Shown: positions 58,190 to 64,000 of the stretch, piece after piece | Position numbering within the stretch: position 1 is the first letter of the stretch | Layout: every line of letters begins with the position of its first letter | Assembly (NCBI GenBank): GCA_963995505.1 | Contig: OZ023196.1 | Span: 11,715,106-11,779,105, forward strand | Length of the DNA stretch: 64,000 nt | DNA from: Hypericum androsaemum | Taxonomy: Eukaryota > Streptophyta > Magnoliopsida > Malpighiales > Hypericaceae | Direction of reading: 5' to 3' | Translations under genes and position numbers: made by a program | The notes under the pieces: generated by a model | Seen by the model: only the letters and a program-made list of their open reading frames with translations | What the model was told of the DNA's origin: nothing | Database searches by the model: none

Positions 58190-59832
58190 TTCACCCCTAG
58201 TTCTATCTTTCATCTTCCCTAGCTTTCCTTCGTCGTTTCTCGGCTCCCACCTCCACCTATTTTTTCCATTCCTTGAACCATTTTTATTTCCTTATTTTTT
58301 ATTATAATTAGTGTGGCTTCCTTCACATTTTACTTCTGATTTCTCCTGTTATCTTTGATGCATTTCTCGCTTCGTTGACTTGTGATTCTTCCCAAAGTTC
58401 TCACCTTTTGAAATTTGACCAGTTGATAGGCCCCTCCTAAATAAGTAGATGAACATATACGGTTGTTTCTTTTGACATCGGAGTTGCAGAGGACATGTAC
58501 TTAGAAAGAGGAGCTTATTATATTGGAAGTCTAACGTCTTTCAAAGGCATGCCGACAATGACACTTCAGATAAAAAACAAGGACACATGAGGGGAAAAAA
58601 AAGTACGTGAGACACAAATAACAACACAATAGGCCAAACATCAGAAGACAAAATGAACTTGATTATAAGTGTTGAAAAATTATCAACTAATTATCTTCGA
58701 ACAACTTTACATTATAAGTATATATTTAGCTTCAATAAAACTATATCACTCACAAAAAATGTCATTGTTCAATGATGTTAATTTTAATATTTTACAAATG
58801 ACTATATTAACTTCAAGCATGTAAAAAAAAAGTTAAGAGTTTGAAAATGGAAAAGAAAAGGAAACACAAATGGAGCTTTTGACAGTTTTACCAAAAAAAA
58901 GGAAAAGCGAAGTCCTTCTTTTGCCTTTGCCTTTTGGGTGTAAGCGAATTCATCTTTCCAAAATTATCCTTATATAATCTGAGATATTACAAAATCTGAC
59001 CCCAATGTTTAATTGGCATCCATGCCATGTCAACTTATATTTGACATAAATTATTTTTTAAAAAGAATGTCAATAAAAATATTTAAGAAATAAAATAAAA
59101 TTTTTGTAATATTAAAATTTGATATAACATAAAAAATAAAAAATCTAAACAACTTTAAAATTAAAAATAACAAAAATTAAATAAACTTTAAAAATATCTA
59201 TTACTGAAATATCAAATAAAATGCCGAAGTGGGTCGGTGTTAGAAGAGAGAATGGGGAGGTGAGAGTTTTTTAGTTTTTAAAATAAAATTTTTAATTATC
59301 TTCAGTTTTACATTATTTCAAATTTAAGCATTTCTGATTTTTATTTTAATTCTTAAATATTTTTATATATATTTTTTCTGAAAAATAATTAATATCAAAT
59401 ACAATTGACAAATGAAGTCAAATTACTAATAAAGTAATGATTATAATTAAGTAATAATGTATCTTTAAAATCGATTTGAATGTACTAGTTATTTTAAATT
59501 GATAAGTATATGGTGCATATTCGACCGGTTTAAAATATATGTTGCTACTTGTAATTTATAGACAATGCTGTTTGCCCTTTCCTCCATTTGGATTTAAGTC
59601 TTATATGCGGATATTCTGGGTGGACGTTCGGGTTCGTTTCGCATCTTTTAGTTTACTAGGGTTTTATAAGCACATGTATTAAAAATTCGGACATTCAGAT
59701 AATCTAAAATTTTATTTTTACTATTCGAATGTGAATACGAATCCGAAATAAAATTTTGGATAATCCGAATCAAAAAAAATTTTGGATACCGGACTCAGTT
59801 ATCAGATATCGAATTTTTTGCTAACCCCTAAG
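58190..59832. other. AT-rich intergenic DNA
   Basis: No gene or element could be recognised. Long A/T runs dominate from 58650 to 59520. Confidence 0.5.
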
Positions 59833-61510
59833 TTGAGGTATGGAAGAAATTAGAGGCAAGGTATATGTCTGCAAGGGTTTCATCAAAGGAGAAAAACTGG
59901 CGATGAACGAATGGAAGGGCTGTTTGTGAGGGGTAGCCATGGTAGTCATAGTAAAGATGGAAGACAATCCAAGTCGAGGTCAAGGAGATTCAAAGTAAAT
60001 TGCTTCGAGTGCAGAGAAAAAAGGTATGTGCAAAACGATTGTCTGAGAAGAACTTGGGATCGCAAGGGAAAAGGATCGAGTTTCGTGATGTGGCCTCTTA
60101 TTCGGACGGGTCGGATGGTGTTGTCTTTTTGGATTTTGGATTTTGGATAGCGCTTGTTCCTTTCACATGACGCCCAAGAGAGGGTGGTTGGCCACCTACA
60201 AGTTCGTTGATTCAGGTATGATTACTATGGATAATGGTTCCGCTTGTAAAACCGCTTGTATAGGTGATATATGGATCAAGATATGGGATGGTGTTGAGAG
60301 AAAGTTGTGTGGGGTTAGGCATGTTCCGAAGTTGGAGAGGAATTTGATCTCATTAGGAGCCTTGGATTGTAGCGGGTGTGGCTATAAGGTTGTAGGCGGG
60401 CTAATTGAGGTGGAGAAGGATGCTATGGTGGTGATGAAGGGTGAAAGAGATACAAGGAATACCTACAGGATGCTATGGATGGTTTGCGTGCAGTTGGAAT
60501 TCGCAGAGACATGGATATCAAGCTATGGTTGTTTCGTGGAGGCATGGTTGGCAAGAAATCATAGTTGTCTCGGAGAAGCATTGTTAGCTAGGCCCCACTA
60601 TGGTTGTCTAAAGGGACGTGCATGTCAAAGGTGTTGGATAGGTTTGGCATTGGGCATGCGAAGTCATTGGTAGCACCACGGGCAAAACGAGAATCTCACT
60701 CAAGGCCGAATGGTGAAGTTCGTGGCATGTCGAGGGTTCTACTTGGTGGAACAAAAGGTTAACCATTGGATGCTATGGCAAGTAGCATTAGTTTGAGGCA
60801 AGAAGGTCCAGCAGAAAAGCAGTTCGTGGTTGTGGAGCATGAAGTTTGTTGAAAAATAGAGGGCGCATTTATTGGTCGCAAGGTTGCTTCGGCAGGTGAA
60901 CTTCTCTAGTTGGGGTTCAATAGAAGTTGGAGGGCGTAGGCCAAGCAAGCTCGAAAGCCTGAGCTTGGGGGCTGCCTCCAAGTGATTCAACAAAAAGTGG
61001 TGAGAGAGTTGAGATGGTCTTATTGATGGCGGTGTATTTATGCTCAAGGTAGAGCTGGTTTGGTTTCTCAAGTTCTCATGGTTTTTTATGAGGCGGTGTT
61101 TCATCAAGGTGGAGTTAGTTGAGATGGCTGGGAAGTGTCAAGAAAAGAAGCAAATGGTGAAAATCAGTTGGGCCTAGCGGCCGCTAGATCCCTAGCACTC
61201 ACAAGGGGTGGGGGTGCTGTTTAGGGGTTACAAAATGTGGGATTTCATAAGGCCCAGAATGCACTGCGAAATTTTTTTTTGTTTTGCTCGGACTCTTGTT
61301 TTGGACTCCTAGGACGACTTAGATAGATTTCTTGTACACCAAGGGTTCATCTATTATATAAAGACATGTTACCAAGGATTTTGTATGACTTTGTGACTCG
61401 GATCCTTCAATAAAAGTTCTACTTTCTCCCCGTGGACGTAGGCATTAGGCTGAACCACGTAATCTTTAGTGTCCGTGTTCTTTGCACATTTTTTTCTCGA
61501 AGTTGCTGAA
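59833..61510 (+). mobile_element. Truncated Ty1/copia: gag-protease remnant plus 3' LTR
   Basis: The left part (59833-60150) matches the end of Copia gag (VWKKLEARYMSARVSS, then the knuckle CFECREKRYVQNDC with the histidine position lost). It runs, after a shift, into the protease region. The right end (about 61110-61510) has LTR-like features: AAGGTGGAGTTAG before it, CTATTATATAAAG (TATA, ~61352), AATAAAAG, and CCCCGTGGACGTAGGC near the end, a phrase typical of plant Copia LTRs. Pol is deleted. No TSD was found, so the boundaries are approximate. Confidence 0.7.
60143..60470 (+). pseudogene. Copia protease/early pol remnant
   Basis: The frame reads DSACSFHMTPKRGWLATY, then VRHVPKLERNLISLGAL and KDAMVVMKGERDTRNTYRM. 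This is the Copia aspartic-protease region, whose core is normally DSGCSxHM; here the G of the active site is A. Sequence after ~60470 no longer fits integrase. The frame to 60673 is therefore partly fortuitous. Confidence 0.75.
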
Positions 61511-62473
61511 TTCTTAACAATAGAAGCATTAATTCTAGTACTATATTTATTCTTTGAAAGTCAAATTACACTATGGTAATTGGAATTAGTCATAATTGTT
61601 TTTATGGTCCCTACAATTTTAATAAATATTTTAATGCCTTCACTTTTTGTTCACAAATTTTCTCTAGCGAACACCCAACTGAAAATAAAAAAATGCACCA
61701 TGTCACAAATCTGTGGGTAAAAAAACATGGATAACTCTCCATGTCAGGATAAGTTATGTAAGATTTTATGTGACACTCCTCTTCTTGAGTGATTTTTGAA
61801 TTCCAAATACTATTCATCTTCCCCACCCATCTCCCTCGTTTTTTCTTCCCCAAATTTTCACCCGCTCTAATTACAAACCTAATTAAAGCCTACCCGCCTT
61901 CTTCATTGTAAACCAAGGCTTCATCGTCGCCCCCACCCTTTCCATTGGCGGTGGTGGTGGCGTTGGAACCCTTTTAATTCTGCCATGGTTTTGTCAACAA
62001 TATTATTCTTTGATGTTTTCACAATGGAGTTACCAGACATTCAAAGAGTTCTTCAGCAACCAGTGCATGGTGGTCGACCCCTATATCGCTACAAAGAGGT
62101 CAAAAAGAAATTATAGGTTTGGTTTCATTAGGGTGCCAATTCTGGTAGACGTTGATTTCTTAATCCTAAAGACTAATGGAACTCCGGTGGCGAAGAAGCG
62201 ACTATTGTGTCAAAGGTGAAATTTGCGCGAGGCAGGGATAATGATTTAGCTCCCTCCACGGTAACTCTGCACTAAGCTTCATCTTCCTGGGGACCACAAT
62301 GGGTGCCGAAAGAAAATATGTTCGCTGATGGCCTGGGACTTCCCAGCTCGGTGGCTCACAATCGATGGCCGTTTCTACGCCTATATACATGATGACTGAC
62401 TTTTGAGCTTTGTTGTGGCAACACTGCTCAATTCGGGCCAAGCATGGTACATCAAACATCACTTAATTAATTA
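61511..62473. other. Unassigned sequence
   Basis: About 61980-62450 is more GC-balanced and gives several broken frames (for example around TMELPDIQRVLQQPVHGG on the plus strand). I cannot assign them to a family. 61540-61860 is AT-rich and empty. Confidence 0.4.
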
Positions 62474-62985
62474 CTAGCAAAGACACACGCGCGATGCTAG
62501 TGTCGTTCTAATTCAAAACTCGCAAAATATATCATTTATTAATTTTCTTTCTTAAGTTGTACATGAATAAGATGCTCTATTACATATTTAATTATACTAT
62601 TTTCTTTTTTGATTTACCTAAGATGCCATAAGAACTTCTCTTACACGACGTTTTTTGTAAACGTTCTAACTTTATCATCAACTCTTTTGACTAACATATT
62701 AGTGTTCTTGCTTGAAATACCTCTTGAAAAGGCAACGTACAAATGCCCATGACTGAAGACATGCTCAAGCAGATAAATACCGGCATTTTCAATTGTTGGT
62801 CATTATGCTTGGTTGATCGTGAATGCAAAACACATACGTACCAGAAACTGCTTGCGTATCATCTTATACGGTATCTTAAGATTCTCTGGTCGATTGAATG
62901 GCATCTACAGATGAATACTCTCTTAACCGCAGAATTTTTACTTAGGATCACTACATCGATTTAAATAGGCGGAAAAAAAAAATTA
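62474..62985 (-). mobile_element. Helitron 3' end with helicase C-terminal remnant
   Basis: The minus strand encodes pieces of the PIF1-like helicase of Helitrons: MPFNRPENLKIPYKMIRKQF (about 62925-62865), then, after a shift, AGIYLLEHVFSHGHLYVAFSRG (about 62780-62715), the signature close to the C-terminus. Downstream the strand ends in GCGCGTGTGTCTTTGCTAG (to 62474) followed by T. Helitrons end in CTRR and insert between A and T. The 5' part is missing or lies beyond recognition. The protein is broken by stops and a shift. Confidence 0.8.
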
Positions 62986-62992
62986 ATATGTG

Positions 62993-63563
62993 ATGGCCGA
63001 AGCTCACTTCCCTTTTGCTTCTCCATCTTCCTTTTGGGCCCCATCACCGTCTCCTTCAGCAAGACCCACGTCCACATCCACGCCGACAACGTCCTCGTCG
63101 TCTACTAATCAGTCTGCTCCACCGTCAAGCAACGTCGGTATCTCGAGCGTGGACTTCAGCCTGCCGCTCATCGTCACAGTTGTCATTGTGGCAGCAGTCT
63201 TCCTACTGGTTACCTACTCCCGCTACCTCATCATTATCATGAGTCGGTTCCGCAGGTAGCGGCTTCTAACTGTCATCTTACTCCACCATATTCTCCAACC
63301 TGGACTCGCCTCTCCTTCTGTTTGACTATTCCTCCCCCTGTGGTCCCACGGGCTCGATGTCTCCATCATTAAGATGATCTCTCTCCCTCTACAATCTGCC
63401 ATCGAATGACGCCATTCTACGAGACTATGTCGTGTGCTTGCGGGAGTTCGAAGAGAACGGCTACGTGAGGACTCTCTCGGCCTACTCCCACCCCTTCCAT
63501 GTGGACTACATTTACCTCTAGCTCCGGTCCCATACCCATTGTTCCCTCTGCCGCGCCAGAATA
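62993..63563 (+). pseudogene. ATL-type RING-H2 E3 ligase pseudogene
   Basis: From ATG 62993 a Ser/Pro/Thr-rich N-terminus leads into a membrane segment (LPLIVTVVIVAAVFLLVTY) and stops at 63257-63259. The frame is then disrupted. The RING-H2 region returns at 63423-63563 (VVCLREFEENGYVRTLS ... HPFHVDYIYL, a stop, then LRSHTHCSLCRAR). This is the order of plant ATL ubiquitin ligases. Three zinc-ligand cysteines are tyrosine (before VVC, in AYSH, in FHVDY), while the two histidines and the last CxxC remain. It cannot fold as a RING. It starts a few bases from the Helitron helicase remnant, so it may be a captured fragment. Confidence 0.8.
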
Positions 63564-64000
63564 TTCCTCCTTGATTTCTCCCCCTTCGTCCCTGCATTAC
63601 CGTCAAGATCCGCCCATCCCTCGACGATGTCATTCTCGTTTCCCTCATCGACCATGCCAACAACATCACGATTTAACTAAAAGGATAGTTTTGACACTTC
63701 CACGGTGTGACACCAAACCATCTAAAAATGAGTTTTTTAGGGCAGATTATCCTTTGATCCCTAGGGTTTGTTGAAATCACCAGTAAGATCCTTGCTATTT
63801 CGAGGCACCTTTTTTTGTCCTCCAAATTTGGTAAATTAAAACTCTAAGGTTCCTATTGATTCCATCGCTGATGTCAGTGGTCAAACACTATGAATTTTTT
63901 GTTCTCTGCTCATGGCTTCTTTGACTTGAGTTTTTGCAATCTGTGGTCTTTTTGCAATTTGTTTGCTTCTTTGATTACATTGGATTCTCTATTTATGTTG
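63564..64000. other. Flank of the RING-H2 pseudogene
   Basis: To about 63660 the sequence still resembles ATL C-terminal coding DNA (SVKIRPSLDDVIL-like in a plus frame). Beyond that it is AT-rich and I see nothing. Confidence 0.4.

Noticed and set aside
57609..58213. 170-codon minus-strand frame across the 34-bp repeats
   Set aside because: The 34-bp unit rotates the frame each repeat; openness reflects absence of stop words in the unit, not a protein.

Overview
The window looks like a repeat-rich stretch of a flowering-plant (eudicot) nuclear genome. The evidence is AT-rich intergenic DNA, a two-exon CYP71-type P450 with a classical plant gene layout, a plant LRR receptor-kinase 3' end, and LTR retrotransposons with plant-type primer sites. 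I cannot name the species from the sequence.

Host genes are few. Positions 3-638 hold the 3' end of an LRR receptor-like kinase, 5' truncated by the window edge. A complete P450 lies on the minus strand (4963-8306, one intron, 506 residues after splicing). A broken inverted paralogue of it lies at 31904-33184 on the plus strand. Three further gene fragments are pseudogenes: an intronless RPL27a copy (48111-48308, minus), an ATL-type RING-H2 gene (62993-63563), and two fragments inside a Mutator-like element (13997-14093 and 14354-14539).

Most of the rest is mobile DNA, much of it delimited by target-site duplications (TSDs) that I could read directly. In order: a decayed minus-strand Copia with ~1.4-kb LTRs (8585-12705, TSD GTAAT) about 280 bp upstream of the intact P450; a 960-bp Pack-MULE (13771-14730, 9-bp TSD); a short LINE (18181-~21490) split by an LTR-like TG...CA segment (19274-21252); a minus-strand gag-only LTR element with 240-bp LTRs (22046-31539) split by a Ty3/gypsy-type gag-protease element (23838-30134, TSD ATTAT); the P450 pseudogene; a second mini-LINE with an 11-bp TSD (33360-34332); a three-LTR, two-interior tandem array of the same gag-protease family (35315-47704, TSD TTAGA); a hAT-like element carrying the RPL27a copy (47811-48578); a second long-TIR MULE (48692-49658, 9-bp TSD); a nearly full-length but stop-ridden Copia (50338-55880, TSD AAGAG); minisatellite blocks (56691-58160); a truncated Copia (59833-~61510); and a Helitron 3' end (62474-~62985).

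The host DNA is a small scaffold on which successive insertions are stacked. Several can be ordered in time by nesting: LINE before LTR segment, gag-only element before gag-protease element, MULE end before the 219-bp tandem duplication in the P450 pseudogene. The gag-protease elements carry no reverse transcriptase, RNase H or integrase, so they must have been mobilised by another element. I saw no tRNA, rRNA or CRISPR array. Start-to-stop calls rest on reading alone; no database or alignment was run.
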